Assembly (NCBI GenBank): GCA_963678705.1
Contig: OY783218.1
Location: 4,288,152 to 4,352,151, forward strand
From: Panorpa germanica
Lineage: Eukaryota > Arthropoda > Insecta > Mecoptera > Panorpidae
Direction: 5' to 3'
Length of the DNA stretch: 64,000 nt
Shown here piece after piece: positions 11,520 to 25,398 of the stretch. Position numbers and translations under genes: made by a program. The stretch's first letter is position 1, and each line of letters opens with the position of its first letter. The notes below the pieces were generated by a model. That model had not been told where the DNA came from, searched no databases, and was given only the letters and a program-made list of their open reading frames with translations.

Positions 11520-12400
11520 ATATCTTCTTATAAATGGAAGAAATAGCGGGCGAAAGCTGGGAAAGAATACAAAGGATAACGGAATAATAGAAGAAGACTA
11601 GTGAACATATAGGGAGCAATAAAAACCAGTCAAAGAAGACAAAAAAAAATCTGATACTAGGAGAGTGCAAAAACAACAGAATGGGAGAGATTGAATGAAA
11701 GGAGAAAGAGACGGACAAAAAATGCAAAAGACATAGTAATGCGAAGAAGAAGAGGATGATAGAATTTCTTGAAGATAATATATATTTTTTTTATTGTGTA
11801 ATAATATGCCACGTAGATGCCAATAGATAAGAAATAGTCGTCCAGTGACGGCTATATCTATGAATGACAATTAAAAACGTTGTGGTAGCTTTAACACACT
11901 ATGTCTTTTTAGTCTTTTAAAGTCAGGCGTATGTTTATCTAGTAAATTCACAGCTAGATAGTTTGGATGATTGTTTAGTCGCTGCTGGTATCTTTGGCTG
12001 AATTGGTTAATTTCTTCTTTCACAGTTTTAATGCCGAAGTCATGGTTGATGAATTTGTTGTTAATGAACCACGGGATATCCATAATGGTCCTTACTGTCA
12101 TTGACTGAAATCTTTCTAGTATTTCTATGTTTGAAACACTAGATCTTCCCCAGAGTTCAATGCCGTAAGTCCAGACAGGTTTCAGTACCGTTTTATAAAT
12201 CATTAGTTTGCTGCTATTGAAGATAATAGGAGCAGAGGAAACGTTAGAATATATGAAAAGAAAATGTGAAGGGAGAGCAGACAGAAGGCAAGGAAGGAAG
12301 GAGGTGGATGGTGGAAGTAAAGAGTGGAAAGAAGGGAGCAGAGATGGAACGATACGAGGATATAGACAAAATAGACTTAGTGAATGACTAAAGAATTTAA
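11520..12400 (+). mobile_element. old purine-rich LINE 3' fragment, split by a jockey insertion
   Basis: The two halves (11520-11768 and 12229-12400) are unusually purine-rich on the plus strand. The second half can be read as a charged peptide containing RRWMVEVKSG, like RWMAEIEKR in the LINE at 40512-41080 and RWIAEDRRR near 30650. Inference: remnants of the same non-LTR family's ORF2 C-terminus. Confidence 0.45.
11781..12216 (-). mobile_element. 5'-truncated jockey-like LINE with 12-bp target-site duplication
   Basis: The minus-strand frame 12203-11871 encodes the C-terminal end of a jockey-clade reverse transcriptase ORF: YKTVLKPVWTYGIELWG, then ILERFQS, TVKEEI and NNHPNYLAVNLL. The 3' UTR ends in an A-rich tail (T-rich at 11782-11793 on the plus strand). 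The element is flanked by the identical 12-mer TTGAAGATAATA at 11769-11780 and 12217-12228. Only the last ~110 codons are present, so the catalytic YXDD and the endonuclease are missing. The copy is dead on arrival, as expected for 5' truncation during target-primed reverse transcription. The frame is uninterrupted, which suggests a relatively young insertion. Confidence 0.85.
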
Positions 12401-15400
12401 GGTATTATTAGTTACATTTAAGTATTACTATTTAAAAATTTAACTTGAGAAATATCGATGTGTGTTAAGACCTTTATTAAGTCTTTGATTTAACCGGACA
12501 GTCGAACTAATAACTGGAAACAAACTTTGTCTCTTCTCTGTCCTCGTATAGCGCTGTCTAAGCATTCGCTCATTTGAATGACATGACGACCACAACAACT
12601 CGCTAAAAGCTGTGGCTTTGAACTTTAAAAAAAACAAAAAATAAACTCCTTTGTGTTTTGTTTGACTTAATTACTTTGAAAAATATTGCAAAAAAAATAT
12701 CCAAACATTGTTTAATTTACTAAACAATTCTAATAATTTAGTAGACTGAAAAATGTACAATATATCAACTCATTCAAATAAAGACTTATACATATATTTA
12801 TAATTACAGAAGATGGCACTAGATGTTAAAACAATTTTCACAAAGAAAAGAATCAAACAATAAAAAGCTTTTCAAATTAGATATTTCCATTTGTCTGTAT
12901 TTCCTGTGTACGGGTCTATTATTGGACTGGCTGCTATTCTGTTTGATTTATGGTACAAATATGGAATTGAAAGCTTTTAGCTTTTAGCCTGTTCTTTTTT
13001 TGTTCTGTTCACGCGAATCGAATGACATTGTAACCACCCCAACCCTAAGACCATATTACCATCGACACGTTTCACCCTTTTGAACTCTTTCGAATTACTC
13101 GTACATTATGTTCTTCGAAATATAAAACCGTATTGTTTAATTAAGATCGGTTATAGGTGTATATTGTAAAACTTTTAAAGTAATCTTTTAAAAAATATGT
13201 ATGAAAGTAATCCTTTTAAATGTAAGGGTTATGAAATGCTTAGTTGCTTATCTAAGCAAAAGATGTGGTTATTATATAATTAACTTTATTAATTAACGTA
13301 GGTATTATTATTGTTTAGAATATTTATTAGTCGAATATTGGCAATACAATTATTCTCTTATATCTAAAGTTATTATTATCCGTTTGAAAATACTAACTAA
13401 ATAAAATACTATAGCTTATATACTTTAAGCGTGTTTTTATAATTTGTCAGTGCCGTGAAGAAACTAAGTACGTTAGTCTTCAGAGAGGTGAATTGATCAA
13501 AAGAGAGTAATTTAGAGGTCCTTACTTAGCGAGTGCTAGACTAAATCTGAGCAACTGGCAGAGCGATCCTATTAGACATGAAACCTTAGATGATTCTCGT
13601 TGAGATGTTGACATATGATTGCATACATGTGTTTTTAGGGAAGTAGCACGCTATCACGAGGTTCACAACACAGAACCAGACAACAATTTGACATTTAACT
13701 AATATACACAACAAATCATCACCATCAACTTTTGGTCTTTGTATTTGGTTATAAATCAAACGTCGCGGTGTCGTACCGTACGGAGTCGTGACACCGGGTC
13801 GAACGTTCCGGTTCACTAATTCCTATGATTGTCTGTGCTAGGTGTCGCGATGTCCCGATATATATCCCACTCCTCCTCCTCTTCACTCTCCTGTTCATGC
13901 AACTAGGGGTGACAAGTGAAATTCCAAATAATCACCCCGATATCATGTTACCCTATAAATAACAATAGGGTAATAACAATAGTGTTAATGTCACAACCGT
14001 CATTATTGGCTTTCTGGGCTTCACTGGTCACGAGACGCCGATGCCGACGCCGACGCCAGACGGAAACAATCTGATGCAACTGTTGATTTGCGTACGTATT
14101 GTAAATATTATTTGAACAAGAAATTTAAACAGGACTTTGCTCTTTCCTTTGAGATATACAAAACGATTCTAAACGGCATGATCTGACACGCTCATACTGC
14201 GTCCTAATTAGATCCCCGGGGAATGATAAATAAAGCGTTGTATTCCTACCACTGGATCACTGCAGAAGATGGAGATGAACTACACAGCTGAATCAAATGC
14301 TGCCACTACTCAAATGCAAAACCATCATAGCTAGCTACTTCATTCTATCAATGATTAATTAAATTATAGATTTGAAAATAGTGTGGTATTGTTTTTGGTG
14401 GCCCCACTGTTTATTATTATTAATATTAATCTTATAGCATGTTGATAATACCTAATTAGGTAATAGTTGAACGCCGTTTAGTTCTGTCAGTAGAATAGTG
14501 AAGTTATTTGACTATTGGAAAGTGTTGCCACATACTTTTGAATTGTTTTAGTATTGCCATATGTACTAGAATATAATTGTAACTCTGCTTTTGTAAACCA
14601 TCAAGCTCTTAGTACAACAGCACCCTTATTATTAATAAACCTGCGGTAAATTAAGATATTGTTTATTAAACAGCAAAATATTTGTGTAATTGTCTTTTGA
14701 CTTTGAAAGTAAAATGATACAACATAACGCCTAATATTTTCATATTGTGCTAAGAACTAATTATAGATGAAAGTTTAAAATGCTCAGAATATTTATTTCC
14801 GGTTTAAGAGTCACTAACCTTATTAACGATATTGTTATTCATCTATAAAAGAATTATGAAAAAAACAAACAAATACCAACTTATCAGCCAATTATCCTTT
14901 AATAAGATAAAGATACTCGCACAGTGACAGTCGTACGCGCACCTTTCTTTATCTTTATTAAAATAATTTCTGTTGTCAGCCGTCAAATGAAGGCTAATCC
15001 TTCATGACAATTTCTTTTTAATATTTTGATAAGATGTCATATATTATAATATAAAAATCATTGAAGAACAAACACATATTTAATAAAAATAAATATTAAT
15101 AACAAAACATATAAAAATAAACCGCGGACCTGTATTTTAATATAACTGTTATTCCAAATCCATTTTTGTTATTTGACATTATTAAAACCCGTATGTCAAT
15201 TTGGAATTAACATAAAAATGGAGCTATTTGACAGTTGAAAAGGATTTTGGGAACATTTTACACCGGGACACACTGGGATATACATATTTTTTATGCCTTT
15301 GTGATGGCCCAAATGAAAGATGTGGGATTTTAAAATGAATTATGGTAAATAGAAACCTCCGCTACGCGCCTAACGCATTGATTACACTCGCACCACGTGT

Positions 15401-18400
15401 CCCTGTCCGTGTCCATGAGGATGGTACATGATGTTCGAATTAATGAATGGTTTAATTTAACCAATGATATTTCCGATTAAACCAGGCGATAACGTTTTGA
15501 ATATTTTAGTATATAATGTCAATATTAATTATTTAATCGTTTGTTAAATTATAATGGACCGTTTAATATACATGTCGCTAAAATATCCCCGGTCCGTGAT
15601 GTTTGCTGATTCCAAATGCAAACATAAGTCAAAATTAGGCGGTTTAATCAAATTTAGTGGGATGACAGTCACAAATCACAAGTATAACATATAAATAATT
15701 TTATTCAAGAGGGGTATAACCTAGCAGAAATCGCACATCTAGATCAAAACAGTAACAAGTTGAAAATTTAGATTTATTAGCAAATTTATCGCGAAATTCA
15801 AAAATTTCTAGAAGTTAAAAAGCTTGTTACCCAATATAGTAGCCTAAATATAAAGAATTGTAATTGAATGCGACAAATTAACGGAAAAGCTGTTACATAA
15901 ATTATTTTAATTAATAAAACTATTATTTAAATTTTAGATGTTTCTCATTGTGATGTTCAGATCTCATTGATTAGTCAATAAGTGCGCTCTAGAGAGAACG
16001 ATCACTGTGAGATAGCAACACTTTTTAGTGAATATCTAATAAATTTGAAATTATTCATTATTTTATATAGAATATTCGATACCACCACATACAACTTAGT
16101 ATCAAACGTTTATTAACCAACTTCTCTGCCAATTTGTTGCATTAAGTGACTTAAGTAACACTTTTCTGATAGTTGTGGCTAGACCATACAGTTTAATATT
16201 TATAGAACATTCATAGAGTTAATGAAGCTTTATTGAATTCTAACTTCAACATTACCAACAACAAATATATTTCAAGCGGAGTTGGAAATGTCCACATCCA
16301 GTAGTGCTCACTCCATTAACTAGCAACGCAAGGAAATCTAATATTGAACAACCTAATATCTGTAATAGATGCAATACGGAAAATCAAAATGTAATGTTGT
16401 CTCCTCATCCTACTACGGCACTACGAGCCGACTACACCGACTAATTTGGGAAATGGAAATGCCTTTACGGTGAACATATAGACGTAGAGATAGATGATCA
16501 GAGAATACCTTGTGCCTTGCAAAGCAATATTTGTCCCTCTTGTAGTGAAGCAGAGAGAAGTTTACCTCTGGTCGTGCATTGCGCTTAACTAAGTTATGAT
16601 AGCTTCATTGGGTTGTTAGAAAGGCTCTTGTATGTAGAGATACAAAAAGGACTTTTTTATTAGTAAAACACACAACTAATCAGGCCGCTTTTAAGCATAT
16701 GATGCGGACTGGAGGCTCGCACCAAAAGAAAAACTATTCAAAAATTAATAATGTAATTAATTTTGAATACACTTAAATAAAAAATATCTTTGTCTTTGTC
16801 TTTCATATGCTTCTCCAGTAAACGTTAGCTTTCGATGTCATAATATTTACTATTTTTAAATATGTATATATGAAAAGAACTTTTGAACCACGGAAAAATA
16901 TGAAACGCATAACCTTGAATGCAGGTATAAAAATATTAACAGAAAATAGAAATTTGATTTTCAACACACTATATGTTTATAAATAGTTGATATACTAATT
17001 AATGATATATTTATAAACAGAGCTTGAACATTTATCTAAATCATAAAGTTAATATGGTTTAAATAGCTCAATCGTGTGCAAAGTTATTAACGTTTTTATA
17101 TTTGAAAACATGAAGTGTTAGTACAAAGTTGTAAATCGATTGTCATTTTAGTACACTGTTGCCATCTACATCTAACTATATAACCATGAAGTAATGTTTC
17201 ACCTTTAATAAGAAAAGCAATGCGTGCTGTAAGGGTTGTTTTCAGGCACAAAACTCGACATGATCAGTGAACGATAAAAACAAAGACCCTAGTTTTTGGC
17301 GGACTCAACTTGTGTGTGTTTGTAGGTTAATGTCAGACGAACAAAATGACGTATTTGTCAAATTAATACGCCATCTCCAAGTTAACCTGTTAACCAATAC
17401 ACCTGTTAACACTGATAATATTTGATTTATATAGATTATTTCAACCTGTCCTGTTTATAGGACATTCAGTGATAGGTATGTAAAAATAATAAAGTGTCTT
17501 GCGCGGGATGTGCCCATCGACTTATCCCTCAACTTCAACAGATCCTAGATTCTGATTAATTAGTTAATAGATCCTGGTACTTTCTTTTTTAGTCTGCGTA
17601 CTACGGAATTATTGGACATTAGACAGCTGGCCAAATTGTTTGGATGTTCAAGTATTCTCTCTTTGTATGCTTTGATTCTTATGTTATTGTATTCTTATAT
17701 TATATTATATTATTCTTATATTCTTGTATTATATTATTAGGTACAAACCGTAGTGCATTCGTGACAATCCTAAGCATTTTAGATTGGAATCTATGGATTA
17801 TTTCAATATTAGAATACCTCTTATAATCATAAAAGTTATTTTGTGTGAAAAATAGTTCCTTTTATTAATTAAGACAAAATTACCACAATGTTTTACCCTA
17901 AATTTTCATAGTGGCCTATTTTGAGGAGAAAGTGACGGACGGATAGCTTTCAGTAGTGTACTTGCTCTTTATTATGTAAAGATGTATGCCGATATCCCCA
18001 AAATGAAAAATCGGCACTGCTCGTTCTTTGGTCAAAACTTTAAAATGATAATTTAGTTGTTTACTACTAAGAAGAGTAAGGTTCAGGAATGTATACTCAT
18101 CATCACATGATGCTTTTTATTGTTTGTACTTATCGTGGTATTGTAATTGTTGTAAGTGAAGGTAATCGTCACGGTTGGTTGATGGTTGATGGCACCGCGT
18201 TCACTGTTTGCGGTTTGTCGATCAGGTTACGGGCTCAAGCCGCGCTTTAAAATGCTCGCGTACGCGTAAACGTTGGACGCCTGTCGTACAATAATCTGTT
18301 GATGGTTTCACCTGTTGACGCTGGAGTTTGACAGAGATCTGGAATAATTAACAACGTCGAGCTCGTGCTCAGCAAACGTAAACAAAAACTGCATTTAAGT

Positions 18401-18514
18401 GATTTATAGAACTTATTCAATTATATGAAAAAAAAACTAAAGAGACTAGAAAAAATATGTTCAGAGCTGAATGTACAAATGGTATCCTGTTTCTTTTTTT
18501 AGTATTTTGAGTAA

Positions 18515-18517
<3 letters not shown>
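12401..18517. other. no gene seen; repeat fragment at 13441-13545
   Basis: AT-rich non-coding sequence. 13441-13545 (minus) matches about 27045-27150 (plus) around CTCTCTGAAGACTAAC and TTAGTTTCTTC. 16480-16800 contains a short Cys-rich reading and ends near a CTTTGT repeat, perhaps an old LINE tail, but it is too weak to call. Confidence 0.45.

Positions 18518-18594
<77 letters not shown>
18518..18594. repeat. (AT)n microsatellite
   Basis: About 77 bp of alternating AT broken once by ATGTAT. Confidence 0.98.
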
Positions 18595-18596
<2 letters not shown>

Positions 18597-18700
18597 TAAA
18601 GTGCCTCAAAGTGTTTGTTCCGCTACTGATGCATATTGCTCTTTTTAAAAGGTATTAGTTCAAGGTCATTCAAAGGTTCAGTTTCAAAATCTCGTAATCG

Positions 18701-18720
18701 TTTGTCTCGTCTCGTCTCGT
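18701..18720. repeat. short TCTCG tandem repeat
   Basis: Three to four units of TCTCG/GTCTC. Confidence 0.85.
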
Positions 18721-20290
18721 CACATCTTCTTATTGTGAGAACTTACTCCTAAGATAGACCTAAACAAAGTTATTCTTTATATTATTTCGGCTAATAATTT
18801 TTTTTAAAAAAAATTTAAAAATAATTTAAACTTTGAAGAATTTTTTTTTATACACAGTTGATCAACTGGTTCAATTTCACTTAATGCGTCATCACTTTCT
18901 ACTCTCGGCCTTTTTCTCAGGTTGACACTACTAACACCGACATTCAACTAACGGCTAAAATGTCTTCAAACAATCGCATTGTAAATAATTTATATTCACA
19001 TTTATTTTCCCTTAAAACATTCGTTTCCGTTCGGCTACAAAATGTTGTAAAAGACAAAATTATAAAATAAAATATTTAACAGATGTTTGTTTACCAGATT
19101 TTATATTTCGTAAATGTACGACCTAACCCTTTTTTGTAATAAAAAAGGTTGAACGTTTATGTTGCTGTTAGTTTATTTTTCTAGCAATTTTTTTTGAAAT
19201 AACGTCAACGAGACCAGAAACGAGACTCTGGGGTCTCGTCGAATGCCAAAAGTGTAAATTCTTTCTATATTTGTTTTAATCAAACTCCATATTGCGTTTT
19301 TAATAATTAATGCGATTTAAAAATAAAGTTTACCACTGTATTTAAAGCTATATAAGGATTTATTTTATATATATTTATAAGTTAAATATTTAAAGAATAT
19401 ATTGTAAAGAGGAAATAAATCTTCACCTTAAAGGCTCAAGGCGACACCTTTATAGTTATCTGTACGTTATGTTGGCAGTACCAAGCTACTGTAGAACTAC
19501 CGCGAAATTTAATTTATATATTCTAAATTAGTCATAGCATATGTTTTATTGTAAATACAATGTAAAGGCTTTTATGTTCAAATAATTATTGTAAAGCTAC
19601 CCGGCTTCGACCGGTTCGAATATTATAACAAAAAATAATTTTTATGTACGCTTATTTTGAAAAGGTATTTTAGTAATTATATAACAGACATTTTTTATCA
19701 GAATTTCTATAAAACTGTATTAGTCTTCAATATATATATTGATATAAGAATCAGATGTGAAATAAAATAATTCTCAATCTTTATCAACTTCTGTTATCAT
19801 AGGACGGCCGTTAAGTTCGTTATCTGATATATTCATTACTTTATACTCTAACAAGCTTCTATTCCAACAGCACGTAGCATATAATTTTCTAATGCATTTT
19901 TATTCTAATAATGTTATTCTCAATGCAACATTGCGAATGTAATAAATAATCTAGCTACGACTACTTATTAACAACTGAAATTAAATTAGCATTGCGCTGA
20001 GTGTTGGCAGAATAAATTCCATGGATCATTAACAAGAAACTAAAATTACTCTACTAATTAGAATGATTCACTGAAATGTGAACAAATTATAAAACACGCA
20101 TCGGATTGCATTGCATTGTTGAGGAATTGTTTCATTAAAATGTTTAAAGATTTAACGATGCTTAAAACAATCTTAGAGTAAGTATTTTTTTACTTTTTTT
20201 TTTGCTATAATTAAATGCAAATCTTCCCCGTTGTTTGGTTAGCTTTCTACATGCGGTAGTAGGGCTAGGTTTTGTACAAGAATTTCCCCA

Positions 20291-20403
20291 GGTAGAAAAT
20301 GAATCCTGAAACTAGCTTGCAACAAACTAAAACTTGCATTGCAAGACAGTTTCAATATAAAAAGTAGAAAGTGAATCTTGTAATTAGTTTGTGGTAAACT
20401 AGC
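20291..20403. repeat. two diverged ~73-bp tandem units
   Basis: GGTAGAAAATGAATCCTG and AGTAGAAAGTGAATCTTG begin the two units, and each continues to a CAAACTA/TAAACTA block. Confidence 0.6.
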
Positions 20404-21059
20404 AAGTGCGAATAACGTTAAATGGTCTTACGTCCACGAAAATTAACATATTTGCGGTTTATAAATAGGCTAAACGACTGTTCGAAATAAAGTAAAGCCA
20501 GGAACTAAAGGCACCCTAGGTTGGACTTAAACCGAAAGAATGTTCCAAATGACCTAGGTTAATACGACTACGTTTAAATACACGTAACTGAGAAATTGTT
20601 GTCTCAGCATCAACAAATTGCCATTAAACCTAAGCAACTCTAAGTAAAACAGATAGTAGGTAACATAGAATTAGATTTATTTTAGACATCACAATAAATA
20701 GACGAATAAATAGAAATCTTATAGCAACATTAAAACAATGTACTAGAAATGTATGTAAAACGCTTCCTTGCATAGATTTAGGCCTATAGATTACAATGCT
20801 ATAGAAGGGTTCTCGAGGTATGAACAAAAATCAAAAAAAAAAACACAAGAAATTGCCATAACTTCTACAGTTTTTATCGGATAAAGTTGAAATAAGGCTA
20901 AAACGATGTATTTAAGCAATATAAATTGTTTTACTAGATAAGAAATAGTAACTAGCAAAAAGATTACCACAAAATGGTAAAAGGACAAAAAAGTGTAAGA
21001 TCTGATGAAAATACAAACGACAAAATATGTAAATAAAATTGAAATTTCAAAACACTCAC

Positions 21060-21143
21060 CCCTTATTTTTTGTTCATCAACCAGTTGTCGTTCGAGGGAA
21101 TCTTTAACTTCTCGTTCTCGTAAAACATCCATTTTCAATTCGG
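21060..21143 (-). CDS. dac: dachshund exon encoding middle of the C-terminal DAC coiled coil
   Basis: Seen: acceptor TTTTGTTTCAG before 21143, an 84-nt open exon, then donor GTGAGT from 21059. The peptide is A-ELKMDVLRERE-VKDS-LERQLVDEQK-IR, a highly charged heptad-like helix. Established: ELKMD.LRERE followed by LE.QL..EQK is characteristic of the DACH C-terminal domain and directly follows the segment encoded by 58056-58313. The exon is phase 1-1 and ends in a single G, so the next exon should begin with two bases completing a Val-like codon and encode the lysine-rich continuation of the helix. I looked for that exon on the minus strand between 1 and 21059 and did not find it, so it probably lies beyond position 1. 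The reading frame continues into the intron past 21060, but that extension is intronic. Confidence 0.92.
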
Positions 21144-22770
21144 CTGAAACAAAAAAATAATATTTTAATAATGTATACAAATTTTGCATATGTATTTTAT
21201 TGCTTATTTTACTGTGCTACGTCACTATATTCAGTAAAGATCATATGGTTATTGAAAGGCTTGACCAAAGTGAAAGACAGTGAAATAATTTCTTCACCGT
21301 AAAAGTTAAGAACAGTCTTCATCGAAGTTTCCAAGCGTAAGGCCGATTGAAATGAGCTCTGATCGGGGTTTAATAAATTTAATAATATTTCCTGAATTGT
21401 ATTATTGTTCAAGAAGGAATATTGCTTTAAAAGTGATCTTTCCATTTACAAACACTCCGGAATAAGAGCCCGGATCGTGTAGATTTAAATCGAAGGTGTA
21501 ATATAATTAAACGAATCTGTAAGAAAATTGCCACAAAACAAAGAAAACAAATAAAAGAAAAACAAACAAATCAGTCGATTTTTTTTATTAATAGTGTAAA
21601 ATAAAAAAAAGATTCGTCCGTCCCTTGGTTCGTTCCTTCGTCGTTTTAATATTTATGATTATTATTATATCTTTTTATTATAATATTTTAACGATAGTTA
21701 TAACAATTTGAAATTCATATCCGCCCAGTTCTTGTTCATTGCCTTATTCTATACGCGGATACTCTCGTATTCTAGAACAAAAGCAATCATATAATTGCCT
21801 ATAATCGGTACCAAATTGCCTATTATATCAGTTAGAGAAGGCTATAACATTAAATTATCAAAACGACCGATAGATTCAAATAATTATGAGCATCTGCTTT
21901 TATACTTCGATATTATAAGATTCAGAAAGCAGTTTAGAGCATTATACGCAGGCAGTTATAACGCGGGAATTAGGGTGGCTGCTGCTGGAGAGCTAGGCTT
22001 TCAGAGGATAAATATGTTCCAGCTTCCAGGCCATTTATAATTTAAAACTTTAATATTTCTACGTGATTCTGATTGTAAAATAATGCCTGATAGGAAACAT
22101 TTCAATACGTGGATTCATATTATGAATATGGAATGTTTCTGAGAAAACACTGCGCAGAATTGGGCTACAGAAAGTATACCTAAGATGTAGATGCTACTCA
22201 CTAAATACAGTAACGTGTATTTAAGATTTATCTAACTTAATAAAAGTAAAGTGAAAATTAGCATACTCACGAAACTTCTAGAAAGACATTGTTTCAAATA
22301 AATATTAAAGACTTCGTTTTGATTAAGGTATTAGTTCACTACAGACAATCGTAGGCAAATGTATAGTCAAATATTAAGTACTAACGTTTCCTACACTTCA
22401 TAACACACACAAAATGATTAAGACGATCATGCAAGTAAAATAAGTAATGTAAATGAATGTTATTGTAATTTAATGCGATTTGAAGCACATCAAACTATAA
22501 CATTAAAAAACGTTATGTTCATTTTTGTTAAATTTTGTTCAAAAGAGGTTTTAGTAGTCAACTACTTTAAGTAAAATATTACAGAAATGAAAGATAACTT
22601 AAACGTATTTTCGAATAAAAATGTATCTAGTTACTTTTAAGTAAGTGCCTTATTAGTACCTTATATAAAGAACTGTTAACAAGAAGTAATTAACTAAAAT
22701 ACTCAATTGGACATTTGTAAGTTATTTACTTGCGTGTTAATTAAACAAACCGTAGAATTCCAAACCTCAA

Positions 22771-22796
22771 ACCTCTCTCTCTGTCTCTCTCTCTTT
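22771..22796. repeat. (CT)n microsatellite
   Basis: CTCTCTCTCTGTCTCTCTCTCT, with one interruption. Confidence 0.9.
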
Positions 22797-23394
22797 ATCT
22801 CCATCTATCGTGGAAGCTAGTTACTATTGTATCAGTGTAGGTATTGTATCAGAGTACTCGTAGATACTCTAATAATCCTGGCCGTTGTACAACGTTTGGT
22901 TATGAATTTGCTTCGTTATTGAGCTTTGTACAATTCAGAGTAATTGAATTACTCGCATACTCATACCACCTCCTCTTGACGATGGTCTACGAGGTCTACA
23001 GGGCGCTTTGCGCTCGACGATTACCGCTTAGCGTTCGCCTTGAGTGGATTGTAGATATATCTCGTAAAGCTTAATTACAATTAAATATCTCTTAAGTGTT
23101 GTGTTATATTGGATGCTGTGTGGCTTTACTCGTAGCGTTGTTTAGCTGCAGAAAGAGGACCATCAAATACTCACAAATGGGGAGCATCTTGGTATTGGTA
23201 GTGCTCTAATATTATCTTAATGTTTTGCCTAATTAAGCAATTAAAATCTACTAAATGTAACTTACGTTAAGATTTGAAATATATTTGAGCGAATTATCAT
23301 ATTATAAAACATTCTTCAACGTTTGCTATAACAGACTTTCTAGGATGAGATAATCAATCAAAAGTTTTTAATGAAAATAAAACCTGACGTTATG

Positions 23395-23740
23395 CAGACA
23401 TTTATTAAAAATATTCTTTCTCTTTCCAACATCATACATTTAAATGGAGAAACAGTTGTTGTCTCTTTTACATTTGAAAATATTTATTTTAGTCGAGATA
23501 AAATTTCTTTACCAGACAAAGAAACAAGATATATCTGCCTCTGTTACACCTTAATACTTTATTTGCAACTTCATTCAATACTGGTATGGTAGTGACATCA
23601 GGTGAAATGATTTTACCATTTGTAGTTCGTATCACTGACATTTCCCTTGAACGAGTGAAATTAAATTGAATTGTTTCATGACAAAAGAATCATACACATC
23701 TTCAATATGATATCAAAATGACTCCAAAATATTTACTGGG
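23395..23740 (+). mobile_element. TIR-type element of the CCCAGTAAAC family (right part)
   Basis: About 340 bp align with 61412-61750 (shared AACATCATACATTTAAATGG, TTCATTCAATACTGGTA and GATTTTACCATTTGTAGTT). Both end in TTTACTGGG. The frame at 23371-23592 is incidental. No matching left terminus was found. Confidence 0.65.
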
Positions 23741-24829
23741 TGGTAATGAAATTACATACGAACTTACAAATATACAATTTAAACAAACCGATAGAATTAC
23801 AATGATTATATTGAAAGCTGAATCGCACAAAATTCAAATTAAACATCAAATTGGTGGATTTCAAAGGTTTTTGTAGAGCTGGCGCAATGGCAAAAAATTA
23901 ATTGTATCCAGACACAAATGCATTTACGAAATCAAGTGCCCAGTGTGTCCTTTTTGTGACCAAATTGATCTTATTGCAATTTGAAGAAGAAAAAACAATG
24001 TATTCTGTCACAATTGCCCCCTCCCGCACCCCCCTCAAATCCAATCCAATGTGCAGTCAAATTGACAAAATTACTATGCCTGTTTTATTTTTATGTCAAT
24101 TACACCTCTAATCATTTTAAACAATAATCTTTATGCTAAGTATATCATCTTATCAATTAATAAAAAAAAGTAATGTTGAAATATTTAATAATTCCCATGT
24201 AAATATTTTAAAATAACCCTTCTATACGAGACCTTACTCTTCAAACAAATGATAACATTTTATTTAATTTTTTAAGCAAGTTTATATAAGCATTTTCTAA
24301 TTTTTAATCTGTATATACTTATAAAATTAAAATAAATCTTAATCTATTATTTTTTTTAGAAAATTTTCTCACTTTCTAATAATAACATTTTGAATTATAT
24401 ATTATAAAACCAGGCAGACAACCCTATTTCTAACCGTATAAATTTATCATAAGTAAAAATATACATCTAAAACGAAATGTAAATGCAGAAGGTATTATTT
24501 TTCTCCGAAAAAATAATATTTTCATTTCATCGACACTTTTCCACTTTAGGTTCTCGCAAGAGAAATGTATTTAGCCCCACTACCCCATTCCCTTGCCCTC
24601 TACACCCCTCAAAGCCATCGTAAAGCTTTCGTCTCCTGTTGTTACTGGATCTGTGGATCTGTAACTCGACTCAGACAAAATCTTAAACGGAATTGTTTTA
24701 GTATCGCGTTTCCTCATTTCAATTCGGATGTAATCTGCTATGCAAATATTAGTATTGATATAATGTATGGAGCTGATGCTGTGCTGGTGCATACTGTATT
24801 ATTTTTAATAAAAGAAAATATTCGACTCT

Positions 24830-25135
24830 TAAGTGCCTTTCCCACCTACTGCTTTTAAAAAGTTTAACCTTATCAGTTTCTTGCAGCGTTTTCCTGTTTA
24901 CGTCACACAAATTTCATGTTTTTATAACGCCCCGTCCCCCTTAATTATCACGTCTTGTCACACATTGTGAACCCCTCCTGTCTATTATGACGTCACACAT
25001 TTGCAAACAATATTCTTCGTTTATTTTTTTCTTTTCTTTTTAGAAGTCGAATTTTGGATTAGATGTGACGTCACGTAGCTTATGATGACCCCCCCCCCTC
25101 TCCGTCACATGACATAATTAACGGAAAGCACCCCA
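24830..25135. mobile_element. possible MITE rich in TGACGTCA motifs
   Basis: Weak inverted ends (AAGTGCCTTTCC on the left, GGAAAGCACC on the right) enclose repeated TGACGTCAC/ACGTCAC motifs and C-rich runs. A related segment lies at about 48760-48850 (GATTGGAGGTGACGTCAC, GTGCTTTCC). No target duplication identified. Confidence 0.35.
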
Positions 25136-25398
25136 GTGTTATTTTGAATGTACTTATTCCGTCAGTAATATACTATCTTTAATATCCATTATTACTTTTT
25201 GTAAACTTGATTTGAATATCAACACCTTGATTAGTAGCGTCGTTCCTACCAACGTAACTTGTTACCATTATAGAATAAATACGAGGTCTAGTACGTACAA
25301 TGGCGGATAGAAAGAGAACGGGAGATACACTACTGTGTGATATAAATATATAATTATTAAATATATTTGTGTATTACACAAATCTATTTAATCTATAT

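Noticed and set aside
16480..16800. Cys-rich reading (CPSC...) and a CTTTGT repeat tail suggesting a LINE 3' end
   Set aside because: Too short and broken, with no target duplication or second copy found.
19590..19625. GGTTCGAAT, like a tRNA B box
   Set aside because: No A box at the right distance and no cloverleaf. Not a tRNA or a recognisable SINE head.
1..21059. Search for the next dac exon (lysine-rich continuation of the coiled coil)
   Set aside because: No minus-strand segment with the expected KR/KKEKK-type coding and flanking splice sites was found by eye. A profile search could overturn this.
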